A stretch of DNA of 64,000 bases from Polytrichum commune (Eukaryota > Streptophyta > Polytrichopsida > Polytrichales > Polytrichaceae), in contig OX485809.1 in the NCBI GenBank assembly GCA_950295325.1, forward strand, positions 36,585,081 through 36,649,080, read 5' to 3'. Made by a program: the position numbers and the translations under genes. The notes beneath the pieces were generated by a model. It was not told where the DNA came from. It ran no database searches and saw only the letters and a list, made by a program, of their open reading frames with translations. Of the stretch, positions 33,984 to 46,560 are shown in pieces. The first letter of the stretch is position 1, and each line of letters begins with the position of its first letter.

Positions 33984-36900
33984 ATGGAGGAGGAAATTGA
34001 CAATGTTGTGAAGGACCAAATTGATTACAACGCAAAATGCACTTTTGACTATCAACAGCGTCTTGCCTCCATGTACATCACATCTGCACCTGAAAAACTT
34101 TGTCAAATACTTCTTCAAACTCAATGATTTTTTGAGGCCCTTAGATTAGGTCAAGTTCTACCATGAGACACAAGAAGCATTAATGCAACCTCCAGTATCA
34201 CCTTCGTGCATAACAGAAAGGGAATATAAGATTCACAAACTATTGCTTACCAACCCAAGAGCTAGCAGCTAATAATTCATTCAACTCATAATAGAACCTG
34301 TTACGTGTTGTAACCAGGACAAAATATACAAAATTGCAACCCTAAGTTTGGTGGGTTTTGAGAGTATTCATGTGATTTGGGGTATAGTCGGGCTTCCCGA
34401 GCATTGTTAAGGAGGCGCAAGCAAATGAGGAAAGCACAAGCCAGTGAAGTGAGATCTGAATTTGAGAGCATTTTACAGCAAATGCGGCAAGCCCAGGGTG
34501 ATGCTTTGGCTGCCACTGAAAAGAACCACAAGCTGCTGCGTTTAATCACCTTTTGCCATGGACAGGTTTGCTAAATAAATGAAACTTCTCGACTCTATAT
34601 CAAATATGTACGAAATTGATTCTTGTGCGTGTTTGTGATGATTTCTCCACAGGGACTTCTTGTCCTTTCAGGTAACCAGTGAGTTTATATTTCAAAATTG
34701 TGCAAATAAGAGAACAGTCTACCTTCTTTATCTTGGGAGCAAAACCTGCATTCATACAAATGTTACAACAATGTGAGCACACCAACAGTGAAGGGTCTGC
34801 ATCAAAATGTTGTAATGTAGAGATGATTATTTACATATTAATATTTAAATCCGGTGTCGCTGAATGCAGTATAAGGGTACTGATCCAAAACCACCAAGTA
34901 CATCATCTTCACACGATGAAGTCCCCCTTACAGGATGCAGTGGAAGATCAGCTGTCGGGTAAGATGAACCCGTCTTTCGCATACTTATATACTGAATGTT
35001 GACACTTGATTAAATGATCAGCTCAAGCTATTACTTACATGTCGTATTTGATTATATCATAAAGATTCCGCTTCTCCAATTTCAAGAGTCAGTCATTATC
35101 ACTGATGCAGATTTACAGACAAGAGGAAAATCACGCACATAACCTCATATGTGATGTGCGATAATTCTCACAGTTTTGAATAGTTGATGATGCTCGTCTT
35201 TTGACTGCACAAGGTGAGTCCCTACTTATCATCTGTACTTATTGTTAATTCAACAATACTCACAAGTATAATACAGGTTCCCAGAGTCCAAGAAGGGCGC
35301 GAGGACGTGGCAGGTCCCCAAAAGGCAATTCATCAGCCAACTCATCAGCCTCCAAGTAGGCCAAACAATTGCAGTACCATCTTCAACCTGCCACAGAATC
35401 TCAAATCTTGCACAACAAAACTGCCTCCAGGTACCCAGTATATTGCCACCGGAAAAAAGCCTTCCATATCAAGATAATGATGAAATATGTGGCAGTAGCA
35501 AATTTAAATTTAGCACTAAGTATCATATATATCTGTTGAAGTTGGTTTTGTGTTCTCCTCTCTTCTTGCTCACCAATTTATTCTCATATGAGAATGTGAG
35601 AAAAGATCTATTGATAAGCTTTTCCAAGTCAATTGCAAAAAAAATAAACTGAAAGAAAGTTTTAAACGTAACACCCTGCGATGTGACCAAGAACAAAGAA
35701 ATTCTGCTTAGTGAGAGGAGTACAACCCCTGAGCCCTGCTATGGAGGATTTGATGTGGCCACATGATTGAACAAATTGAAGAGCCTTTAATAATAGAGTT
35801 CTTCTCTAAGTCAACAAAACTTTTGGTCGGGAGTTGGTTGTTTTGCACACAAGACCTCCCATGTTTGGTAAGTTTTCAGTGCATGCCCAAAGGTAGTGGT
35901 GGAGGTTTGAATGAAGAACTTTCTATATCGGTTCATTGAGGGTTAAAACTCATTTGGAATGCCAAGAGGTGCTAAAATGAGTTTGGCCTTTGATGAACCA
36001 AAATTGGTTGCTCTTCATTCAAATTCAAGGCTTACCTCCAAGCATGCAGTACAAGTGGAAAGAGATTACTAATTTTGTATGCAAAACAATCAATGGAAAA
36101 TTATAGGGGACCAACTCCCGATGAAAATGTCCCCATTGAGTTAAAGGATAACTCTAATAATATCCAGTGGAAAAGCAGCGATGGTACATAAAGCTTCAAC
36201 ACAGTATGTATTTCTCAGTCTGACAACATGTGCTTTTCATACTGTGGATGCAGAAAGTCTTAAACCTCGAATTGCTATTGCTGATTCTGACAAAGACTCA
36301 TCATCAGACACATCTTCTTCTGAATCAGCCGACCAGACCCCAAGATTTGGCAAGAACTGCTCCCAAACAGTCATGAGGAAGAGAGCAGTTCCATATATCC
36401 CAAGACTCGACTTAACCCAGGCCACTAATAATCTGCATAATCCCACAAATGCTACCGTCTTGAAAATGCCTCTGCACAGCGCAATTAGACAGAATAATAC
36501 TGATCTTCATGACAATGACACCACCAGCCGACGCACTGCAAGGTGGACCGATAGTGCACGATTGATTTCCATGACCGATTTTGATGACCACCTTGGGTTA
36601 GCCCTCGCAAGCACAGATTCCACAAGATCAATTATCCCTCGAACTAAGTCGCGATCAAAAAGTGGTGAATGTCTTCACAAAGAGGGAGGTAAATGTGCAA
36701 AGGCTGGTGCAGGTGGCCTTGTCAATCTGTGTGGCAAGAATGGGAAAGATGCAGTGACTGCGGCCGAAGCCAAGTGCAACGACAGCCTTATGTTTATAAG
36801 TGAACCTGGTAAGGAATTGTTTCTGTATATGTGTCAAGGAACTGTAGTGCGAAATGGTACTTTCTCACAACTTCAGTGTAAAAGCAGCACAACAAAGTTA

Positions 36901-39900
36901 TCCTTTTAATTCAATAGGAGATTTTGACGAGATTTCTTCCCCTATGATTTTCCATTGGTTGTGTTGCATACAGAATCAAGAATTTTCAGTTGTGATGCAT
37001 GCTCAGAGGTAATGTTTGAATGAAGAACAAGCTGTTTTGGTTCATTGAGGGCCAAACTCATTTAGCACCTCTTGCATGACATAGTGACTTTGACCCTCAA
37101 TGAACTAATGTACAATGCTCTTCATTCAAACCTCCACACTAATTCGAAGCATGCACCAAAAACATACCGAACCTGGAACATTTGGTTTGCAGACCAACCA
37201 ACTCCCGACCAAAATTCATTTTGAGTTAAGAGGATCACTCCCAAACCATCCGAATTTTGGAAAGTCCCATTTCCCCTCATTACTTGGGAAATCAATTAGC
37301 GTATAGGTTAAATGGTATCCAGTACCAATATACCTTTCATAATCATTTGTGGTGCTAAAAGTAGATCAAGTTTGCATTGCAGTTCCTATCATGCTACTTG
37401 ACATAAGCTACTGCAGCCTTTAAATCACAAGACAAAAGTGCAATTTTAGAGGGACGACAATTCAAAAGTCCTCATAAAATTATCCCGTTCAATCTGGAAA
37501 ACTCTTTGAACAGGCACCGCCACCCATGACTTTCATGTGATTTTTGCAGCACCTGATAGGACTACTGCAGTTCTTGAGCTGCAAGAAAATTCCAAAATTA
37601 TCACGGTTAAGGATCCAATGCCACCTTTACCTCTTCGATCCACCACTACAGATCAAGCCGTCACTACTGAGCCTGACAACACAGTAAGAACAACTTTGCC
37701 CAAAATCTATTTCACAAAAATTCTCCATAGTGAAAATTTTCATTAAAATCAAATTAGAGTGAGTCCCTTAACTGTACTATGCATTAACAATAGATCACAG
37801 AAAGACAAGAAGCTTTGATGGATATCCTCAATCCATCATGCGGTTTTAGTTGACTAGGCAAACTTGCAGAGCATTTTCTCATGTTCTCGAAGCCGTTCCC
37901 CAATCAATACTCCACTCTTGACATTTAATTTCGCATCCCAATTGAGCATAATGTTGTCGATGGAAAGGTCATTGTGTTGGGTTTCTTCCGTGTGTACGCT
38001 CTCCATTATAGATATCAAAGCCCATGCCAATTTCACCCTCCGCAACCTCCAAGCTATTAATTGTGGTTGTTTATCATAATCAACTGCGCCCAACTTGGAA
38101 GTCAATTCAAGGTTCAAACACATTCTTGTACAACTCATTTTGAATTTGAGGTTGTTATTGTGACTTGGGAAGTTTTGTGGTCTAGGCTGCAGCAACCAAT
38201 ACAAATACATCACAAGGCACAATGACCTCAATGGAGCCAAAAAAGAGGACCCCGATATTGCTTTGGTCAGCGGTGGAGAAATTAGCAGCGCTACGGACAC
38301 TTACCAACACCATGTTTTTGTGGGAGGATGGCCCAGTCACACAATATGAAACTCGGGCTCAGGATGCCAACAATCTTGCCATCGCAGTTGTAAATTCAGC
38401 CAAGGAGAGCCAACGAAGCCTATTTGATGCCCTGGAAAAAACTCATGGGGTACCTCGACGTGCTATTTGTTGCAGTGCGGTGCATGAACTTGTTCTTGCT
38501 TATCCACCACAGAAGCTCATTCCTTCTACACTCTTCAGCTCTCAGGGCTTGGTGAGCTTCGGATCATCACTTTGCAATCCCATGTGGTCGTTGAATTTAC
38601 AATTGAAAGGGGATTCTTGCGCCCCAATTACGCCTTCCGTGAATATCGTATGCAAAAGTTACAAGGGATCAACATAAGATTATAGAGTGTTGGTTTTGGG
38701 TGGGGTTAATGGTTTAGCATGCTCTATGTTATGTATCCTAGGTGTCCAAACGCAAGTTTGAAGGAGTCAAACTCTGAGGCACTTGTAATTCTACGAAGGT
38801 TGAAAAATATGCCTCTACATTGAATTTGCAGGGTGGATAATGCACAATCTAAGTACATTGTTGGCAGAACGAACCTAATTTTGCACCAAGAACTAAGCAA
38901 TTTCTGCTTGCAAAATCTCAGCTTCATGAATTCACAAGTTCACAATTGATAAAAGTTGCGTCAACCATATAATAATAATATTTTCTCTCTAGAAGGGATA
39001 TGAGAGTTATCCTTTCATTCAACATGACTTTTGATTGGGAGTTGGTTGTTTTGCACACAACCCCTTTCATGTTCAGTAAATTTTTAGTGCATGCTTAGAG
39101 GTGGTGTGGAGGTCTGAATGAAGAACATTTTATATTGTTTTATTAGTGCCAAGCCCATTTTGACATGAAAAGAGGTGTTAAAATGAGTTTCACCTTCAAC
39201 GAATTGAAATAGGTTATTCTTCATTCAACTTTGCACACTACCTCTGAGCATGCACCACAAGTGTATAGAAATCATTGATATCGCATTCAAAACAAACAAA
39301 GGAATTTCATGGTGGGCGAATGCCTGATGGAAAGTCCTGTCGAATTAAAGGATAACAATGCTGTTACATAAAAATTCTCTCATCTCGGAAAATGTGGTCA
39401 TGAGTATGTTATTAATTCATGGCAGGTCAATGGAAATAGTGGGCCGATTACTTGGACTGGATTACGAGACACACTTGATGCAGAGGCTACAAATTTCTGG
39501 CAAGCCTTGGTACACCACGTCATCTGTCTTGCAGACCACAAGATGGCTACAGCAGAGCAGAGTGCCCAAAAGTTTTCAGAATTGCTACTAGCCAACACAT
39601 ATCAACTTCAAACTTCAGCCGATGCAACAAACACACATTTGAAGCTCCATGACTTCCTGATAAGGCACTTCAAATCTGAGACAAGGAATGCTCATCATCC
39701 TGATAAACCTCTCGGTACACTTTCTCCAGGTGCGTTTCCACCAGTGTTGGTCTAGTATATAGGTAAATGCATGGGTATGAATGATCAACACCAATAATGG
39801 CATCAATGAACCCATGAGTAGATTCAACATTGTAATATTAGTCAAATATTCAAAATTGGTGGGTATGTCAAAGTGAGAATCTTTGCATACTCAAGTTGTA

Positions 39901-41083
39901 TTTAGGGTCAATACCATCTAAACCATACTGATACTTGGATGATTTTTCCTAGGTATGAGGGTTCTTGCACGATATATAGACCCAAATGTTATTGAAAAGA
40001 AAAACACCATCAAATACCCATACCTTACTAGTATCAAAATTGTGAATTCTTCATTATAGATATCCATGTAGTATAAAAAAGAAGATGATACTAGTCCAAT
40101 ATTGGTTTACACACAACCACAACAATGGCTAAGTTGTGGTGCGGGCCCACTCTCCACCACAACTACAATTTTATTAGTGTACACATGACCACTCTTGTAG
40201 TCGAAGAGCGGATTTGACCTCAATGATCGTCCCTCCTATTGGTGCAATCCGTGGAGTGGAGACAACAAAAAAATGGATTATAGTGGAAAGGTTGTCAAGA
40301 GTGGTTGCCTCCTACAAATCCTCTCCTATTCTTTCGCCTTCAAGTCCTTTCCCACCACCACATAGTAACTACATTGCTACAAACAAAATAGAACAAAGAA
40401 AGTAAAGTACAACCATCACAAATACTCTTAACAACACCTTGAGTACAGTTGGGCAAGGTCACAGTAGTTATGGTTGCGGTTGTCATTGTTGTCAATGCCC
40501 CTTAACCCTCCATATCCCTTAAAAGTAGAACCTAAAAAGTAAATTACAACCACCAAGCACTGCAACAGCGGTTGTGTAAACACACTTTCAATCTCAACTA
40601 TATATGTCTCGAGGATTTTTCAGAAGTAGGGTGAATTTAAATCTCAATTCTGATTTTGGAGGAATTCCTGCCCTCATACTGCAAACGAAACAAATGCAGA
40701 GCTATAAATTTAACAAACCCCCAACTCCCATCTGTGGATAAACTAAAGGACAAATTGGATATAGAAAATTATACTTCCGAGCATGAGGCATGTTTCTTGA
40801 CGATGATGCTATTACAGGTGAAATGGAAAACATGCCAATCAATATCTGCAATGCATTACCCAATTCGACACGAGAATATGAACCTGAAAGAGCAGAGCTT
40901 CTTTCAGCAGAAGATGAGAAATCCTCAATCCATGTGCGTACCATTGTCATCACAAATGGGACACCTAGTCTTGAAAAAAGCATGAACCACCATCAAAAAA
41001 CTGCTGTGAAACCAAAAGCCTGCAAGAAAGGTTTACTCTCTTATTTCCATAGGTTCTGGACAAGGAAACCTGACAAGCACTGA
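33984..41083 (+). CDS. Unrecognised multi-exon gene
   Basis: I do not recognise this protein. Phase-consistent exons are 33984-34072 + 34388-34565 (Met start, about 89 residues, basic helical segment RALLRRRKQMRKAQ then a Gln-rich helix), then 36252/36254-36694 (Ser/Asp-rich), 37550-37683, 38186-38449, 39426-39729 and 40788-41083 (TGA stop). The junctions from about 36694 to 41083 all keep frame. The middle (34870 or 34934 to 34958; from 35277) is uncertain. One reading gives a short Arg/Gly/Ser-rich tail with a stop at about 35360; another stays open. It could therefore be two genes. The later exons look helical, with no membrane segment or known motif. Introns carry three foldback MITEs, a family D MITE and an antisense kinase fragment. 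It is convergent with the pseudouridine synthase gene. Confidence 0.5.
35794..36156. mobile_element. Foldback MITE family C, copy 1
   Basis: Starts TAGAGTT and ends AACTCTA with long imperfect inverted arms, the outer part reading GGTCGGGAGTTGGTTGTTTT on the left and the complement on the right. The centre includes GGTGCTAAAATGAGTTTGGC, itself mirrored. About 363 bp, no ORF, in an intron of the unrecognised gene. Confidence 0.8.
36903..37250. mobile_element. Foldback MITE family C, copy 2 (degenerate left end)
   Basis: Shares TGAATGAAGAACAA, GGTTCATTGAGGGCCAAACT and CAACCAACTCCCGACCAAAA with the other copies. It lies between the exons ending at 36694 and starting at 37550. Confidence 0.75.
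37857..38100 (-). pseudogene. Protein kinase-like fragment, antisense in an intron
   Basis: Minus-strand ORF contains SIMESVHTEETQHNDLSIDN followed by IML, resembling the kinase catalytic loop HxDLxxxNIML (HND in place of HRD). No other kinase subdomains are visible upstream and the frame ends soon after. It lies in the intron 37684-38185 of the plus-strand gene, so it is likely an inserted pseudogene fragment. Confidence 0.45.
39003..39356. mobile_element. Foldback MITE family C, copy 3
   Basis: Starts AGAGTTATCCTTTCATTCAA and ends GAATTAAAGGATAAC, the complement. Internal words GGGAGTTGGTTGTTTTGCAC and TCTGAATGAAGAACA match the other copies. It lies between exons 38186-38449 and 39426-39729. 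Confidence 0.8.
40105..40592. mobile_element. MITE family D copy
   Basis: Ends GGTTTACACACAACCAC and GTTGTGTAAACACACTTTCA are inverted. The interior aligns with 25336-25826 in the ABCC gene. It lies in the last intron of the unrecognised gene. Confidence 0.7.
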
Positions 41084-41461
41084 TTTTGGAATTCTTGTAG
41101 CAGTTGGTTTCTTTGGCCTTACTTCAATGACGCAACTTTGACATGTGCTCTTGACTCTATAAAAGCCATCTTCTTTTGGCCTGAAGAATATCAAAGATCC
41201 TGGCAGGATTGGCATTTAAACCCTTTCTCAATATTTATCAAAATAAGAGAGTTCCAACTCAAATCCCTATGTGGAGAAAGGTGGGCCTAATAAATCACTC
41301 TGATTTTCTCACAGCAGATGCATACAAAGGGTTTTTCTTGGCTACCATTTTGACAAGGAGATCGAATTTGATAAAGGACTTCAGAAGGTATGTAACTCTG
41401 ACATCTGTGCATGAATAAGCCAAGGTGGATGAATTGAACTCACTGCACTCTTTTTTTAAAT
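41084..41461. other. Convergent 3' intergenic region
   Basis: 378 bp between the stop of the plus-strand gene and the stop of the minus-strand synthase. The two 3' UTRs must abut or overlap here. The ORF at 41209-41418 has no motif. Confidence 0.5.
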
Positions 41462-44400
41462 CTAGAATATAATCCCCAGTGACAGCAGATTTTGCTCACT
41501 AAGGTTCTCAGGTATGGAATACAAAACTTGCTGCAAATCATGAGGAAGTGCAGCTTTGATTGTTAATAGTTGGTGTCTACACTTTAGATCATCGCTTACA
41601 TATGTATTGGGAGCCATCCATATATTACGGTCATCAGGCATTTTAATCACATTTTCAAGGTCTGAGGAGCTTGACTCTGACTCCGTATCATCTGCACTAT
41701 CTGTAACTTCTTCAATATCATCACTCAATTTTCTCGGGCCAGCAGTCCAGGGTGACCTTGAGATGTGGAGGGGATGAGGAAACGTGAGACGATGTGCATG
41801 GAGAAATATTCGACCTGAGTTCATTTTGTAATTTTCTCGAAAAAAACGGTTTGTCCCTCCCTTTCCATGTTGTACATCCCCAACAACCTGCAAATATAAA
41901 TGTGGGTTCAGAAATTTTCTTTGGATGATTTACAGTTAATCCTTCAATTCAACACGAATTTTGGTTGGAAGTTAGTTGGTTTGCATACAAACACACTTTC
42001 CACTGTTGGTAAGTGCTCAGTGCATGCTTGAAGGCAGTGTGGAGGTTTGAATTGCAGAACATCCAATATTGGTCCATTGAGGGTTAAACTCATTTCGCAT
42101 GCCACCAGGTGCTAAAAATGTGTTTGGCCCTCAATGAATAGGTTGCTCTTCACTCAAATTCAAACACTACCTCCACGCATGCACCACAAGTGGAAGTAAA
42201 TTATTGATTTTGTATGTGAAACAACTAACAGGATAACATATGGGACCAACTCCTGACAAAAAAACCCATTGAGTTAAAGGGTAACTCTATTAATTAGACT
42301 TTTTTTTTGCACTATAAGAGATACACTGGGGAGTTTGAGAGCATACATGGTGGGCACGGTGGTTGAGATGTTTGCGTATCTGGTGCCACCGCCCTGTCTT
42401 TATTACCACCTGTGTCAAGCCAGCAAAACAGTGCAATGTAGCAACATGTACTTACCACAAACAGGTTAAATTTGAAACTACGCCATACCTTGTAAATTTT
42501 ACATTACATTCCACAGAAAGGGATGACTAAAGAGGGGCAAGATGATACCAATGTTGAGTGAGTATATGGGTTCCACCTGAGTATCAATAAGAATATGTGT
42601 ATGGATATTAAATATCCGACCCGGATGGTATCATATCCTTCAATACCCGTATTGATACCCCCACTTAAGACTTGCACATAAACAACTGTAGATTTCTATT
42701 ACATTACCTATAAACCCTTGGACATCTTATTGATAAATTTTATACCATGACACGCCAGTTATCCAATATTCAGTATTCTTTCGATACCCTTACATACTAG
42801 TATATGATAATTAAAATATCCACACAGGACTTGATGATACTCACCTTCAGTAAGGAGCAGCGTGCATCTGGAAGATCCAATATCTTTGTGCACTCGGATA
42901 TAGCTGACCTTGGAATTCCCTGCTCAATGACCACATCTCATCCAATCAAGTCCTCGAGGCCAAAATACATCAGAAAATTTATATATATATAATTTGTTGA
43001 GCTTCTAATGGTATATCAACTTTCATGTAAGAACGTAGTTGCACCATGCACAACAGACTTATCCCATTTCTGTCTTTGTGCTTCAAATAGTGTAGGTACA
43101 AATTATAAAGCAAGGAGGAAAATGGGTTAACATATCACGATCAGTATCTCAAGGCTTCGAAACTCATTGTACCTTATCATCATTTACTGGCTCATCACAA
43201 ACAAAAAAGTCTGGTGTACTACCCCTTGCAAGCACCACATATCTGCGTAAGCCGGTCAAAGTCATCAGCAAACTAATCAATATGCTTTATATTTCCACAA
43301 CATTCTGTTGCCCATGAACAATGTACAGTATACTGGCAGAAAGTCTCTTAATATATAAAGAATTAGTTTTGCCTATGGTAGATACTAGCCCAGTGATAAT
43401 AAAAGTGATCTCATGGACAGGCCCTTGAGAGTCTCACTAATCAGTAATGTTTGATATGCACATGAATCTGACATAATTTTGTGGAAGGCGTGAAAGGTCA
43501 ATAGTACAAATCAATCAACTTTTTAACTAATTAGACAATGGATGTCAGAGGGTTAGAAATGAAAGGTTGTCATAATCAAAGTGGTCCGTGCATAAGCTCC
43601 TGAGAATCTCTCTAATCAGCACCAGTTTAATATACATTTGAATCCAACCCTAATTTATAAAAGAGATAAAAGATCAATAGTACAAATAAATTAACTTACA
43701 CTGATTCAGCCATGGATGTCAGAGGGTTGGAAGCAACAGGTTGTGAGAGTGAGAGGTCAACAATATAAATTAAATGACTTCACACTAAGTAGTGGTCTCT
43801 AATACATGTAAATGGTTGCCATAAATGTGGGAGTTTGTGGCCAAGATGCCACACAATAATCTTCAGCTAACAATATGTGTAAAGAAGAGGACATACAGGA
43901 ATCTCACTCTTTGATAGAAGCGGGATGCGAGAGTGCAAATTGAGCGGCTCGAGTAGCATCACTTGTTTTTGAGAATATCATCACGCCACTGGCTGCTCGG
44001 TCCAGTCGATGTACAGGACTAACCTTCCGTCCTTTTCCCAACATCCAAATATTAGCATCTAATGTAAGTGGGGCTTTAACGGAGACTTTTAGCTTTGTAC
44101 TTATTTCTCATAGGACATGAACCGCAAAATTAGTTTGAGATGATTAGCAAATCCAAATCATCCCTAGCCATTTTCATCATAGTTTTAGGAGCTCATATCA
44201 ATACCTCATTCATTGTCAAAGTGAAGATTCTCTTTCTTATTAAATGATCATATAGGTCCCCCCAATTATGTTGACTAATGAGCCTAGAATGTTAACAGAT
44301 TTTGAGCACGTAGGCCAATCTCTTTTAAAGACGTGATCCCTTTTTGGTGTACATTCTTAGATCCACGCCTCACCACGCACTACTCAAATATAGGTGTGCG

Positions 44401-45814
44401 CTTAAGGTGAGTACATCTTAAAGAACATCAACAAGTCGCCCAATTCCATATACAATCAATCCATAGCAGAAACAGAGTCATGTGATATGCAGCAAACTAA
44501 CATATACCACTTTAATCTCCATCAGCAAACACAGAAGAACAAATTCAAATCAAATTATAAGGATGGTGAACTGTTGTGTGTGTACCATGAGTAAGTTGTG
44601 CTTCAACGAGATTCTTTGCAAAAGCTTTGCGCTGCTTCTCCAACAACATAGCACCCTTGTTATTGTGCACCTGTGTGAGTTCCACACCAACAGATTCAAG
44701 TCCAAGAAACATTTGAACAGCAGGAGTTAATTACAAGTCAGAAAGATGAAAACAAAACGTAGTCGTTCGTAGCCATACATACACTACTTGGAGCACACCA
44801 AGTGTTAATTCCTTCCCAAACAAAATTCGACAGACACTTAGGAGAGAAGTTTAACACTTTAGCAGTCGTCAAGAAAAGGGCATGTTCGTGGTAATCGTCT
44901 CAAAATTCCATTCTGGTTGTTGCAAACTGCAATTATAACTTCTCTCAGCCTCAGTTTTACATAGCATGGTTGGGGTGAATTTGATAGCTCCAGGTCTACA
45001 AATTGGAGGTAACTGATCTTCCAAAGGCATTCTGGAGATCTCAAAAATCTCCAGGAGAATCAATCTATGAGCCCGACCAAGAGAAACCATAGAATGGATT
45101 CAGGGTTTATGGTTTAAGGTTTAAGAATGAGTGTTGCGCAAGAGCAGCTGTGACAATGTCTATTTCTTCAGCAATGCAATATAGGTATCCTTTACAATTA
45201 TCTGGACTTTTCGTTGGGAGTTGGTCCTCTACGATTTTCCATTGGTTGTTTTGAATACAATATCAATAATTTCCTTTCACTTGTGGTGCATGCTTGGAGG
45301 TAGTGTTCAAACTTAAGTGAAGAGCAACCTATTTCGCTCCATTCAGGCCCAACCTCACTTTAGCAACTCCTGGCATGCCAAAATGAGTTTGACCCTCAAT
45401 TAAGCAGTATAGAATTTCTTCGTTCAAACACTACCTTCGAGAATGCACCAAAGACTTGCCGCTCATTAAAAAAAAATTATGCAAAACAACCAACTCCCTA
45501 CCTAAAGTCATGCTAAATTAGGGGATAACTCTAATAGCTCATAAGAAACAAATGAATTCACTGAGCAGCCAATAGAAACACCAGGAATTCGTCAAGTGGC
45601 TTACAAGAAGCGTTCCAGGTTTGGATATGGCAATGATCAAGTCGTCTTCGTACAGTCGTTCGATTCGGGGCGGCTCCCAGACCTCAACCCTGTCAAATTT
45701 TTCATTGCCTCCTGATGTTGAAACCTCCTCCTCTGTGACTGCCTCTGCCTCTGCCCGCGGACCCAATTTTCGGGGGCTTGAATGTGTAGTCCTCCAGGTT
45801 GCAAGTGGTGGCAT
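41462..45814 (-). CDS. RluA/TruC-type RNA pseudouridine synthase, 7 exons
   Basis: Converts uridine to pseudouridine in rRNA or tRNA; whether it is nuclear or organellar is not readable. Exons in transcript order: 45814-45605, 44670-44586, 44058-43908, 43242-43173, 42919-42845, 42409-42347, 41887-41462. All join in phase and give about 359 residues. Landmarks: YEDDLIIAISKPGTLLVH (entry strand), PVHRLDRAASGVMIFSK with the catalytic Asp in HRLDR, CSLLK, KTGRWHQIRKHLNH (RNA-binding RxHQIRxH), and VVGDVQHGKGGTNRFFRENY. The KYGKG/HGKG...NRFFRE form is nearest TruC. An acidic Asp/Glu/Ser-rich C-terminal tail of about 90 residues is additional. ATG 45814 is the first Met after an in-frame TGA; an upstream exon is possible. 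Canonical HPVVGD reads HHVVGD here. Confidence 0.88.
41934..42287. mobile_element. Foldback MITE family C, copy 4
   Basis: About 354 bp inside intron 6 of the synthase gene (41888-42346), nearly the whole intron. Ends AGTTAATCCTTCAATTCAAC and TTGAGTTAAAGGGTAACT are inverted. The arms meet at GCATGCCACCAGGTGC. Confidence 0.8.
43427..43742. repeat. Tandem duplication in the synthase intron 3
   Basis: Two units of about 171 bp. TGGATGTCAGAGGGTT and GATCAATAGTACAAAT-type phrases recur 171 bp apart (GATGTCAG at 43541 and 43712). Confidence 0.75.
44085..44425 (-). repeat. MITE family B copy in the synthase intron 2
   Basis: Contains GATGATTAGCAAATCCAAAT, CATTGTCAAAGTGAAGATT, TCATATAGGTCCCCCC and CACTACTCAAATATAGGTGT in family order. 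Lies between exons 44058 and 44586. Confidence 0.7.
45184..45533. mobile_element. Foldback MITE family C, copy 5
   Basis: In intron 1 of the synthase gene (44671-45604). Starts GGTATCCTTTACAATTAT and ends ATTAGGGGATAACT. Internal words GAGCAACCTATTTC, CATGCCAAAATGAGTTTGAC and CAACCAACTCCC match the family. Confidence 0.8.
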
Positions 45815-45950
45815 CCACAAAACATTCTCGAATTTTCCAAGCTGCAGGCATGCAAACACCACTCAAAATCGCATGATGCACCTACCCCACATGGTCCAAA
45901 TACACATACAAATGAGAGACGAAAACAGGACAGTGAGTGGCTATTTCAAC

Positions 45951-46560
45951 CATTGCAGATCAAAGAGCGACAAAACCCGAGACCCACAATTCCGACGCTT
46001 CTCTGCGAGATATGAGCATCCATGATGCCCTCAAGCATCACAAACTAAAATTGTAGAGGAGGGTAAAGAGCAGTGAATATGCATTGATCAAATTAACATA
46101 AAAAATGGTCTGCAAAATCCATATGAGCTGAATGCAGGTGAGCACTTGAATTAAACATCTCCTGAAAAATGCACAGGATGGTACCAAGGAGTGCAAAGGA
46201 ATCAAAATCACATGAAGAGGAGCAGAGCAATAGGAAGATTAAAAAAAAAAACAGAGGACAATGCGTGGCAATTTCCACCATTGCAGATCAAAGAGCGACA
46301 AAACCCACAACCCACCAATAAAATTTCATCTGTGAGAAAAATGATCTTAAGCATCAATGATGCCCACAAGCCTCCCGAACTAAAATTGTCCAGGACGGCA
46401 GGGAGCAGTGAATATGCATATTGAAATTAACATAAAAAATTGTCCACATAATCTGTGCGAGCTGAATGTAGATGACAAAATGGACCGACGATGCCCTGAA
46501 ATTGCACAGGATGGTAGGAAGAGGTGGAAAGATATCAAAATCGCATCAAAAATAAGACTT
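45951..46560. repeat. Tandem duplication upstream of the synthase gene
   Basis: CATTGCAGATCAAAGAGCGA occurs at 45951 and 46279 (period about 328 bp). It is followed in both units by CTAAAATTGT, AGCAGTGAATATGCAT, AAATTAACATAAAAAATKGT and TGCACAGGATGGTA. This is the 5' flank of the synthase gene. No separate gene seen. Confidence 0.85.

Noticed and set aside
34653..34671. 19-nt microexon in the unrecognised gene
   Set aside because: Its inclusion would bring an immediate stop in the next exon.
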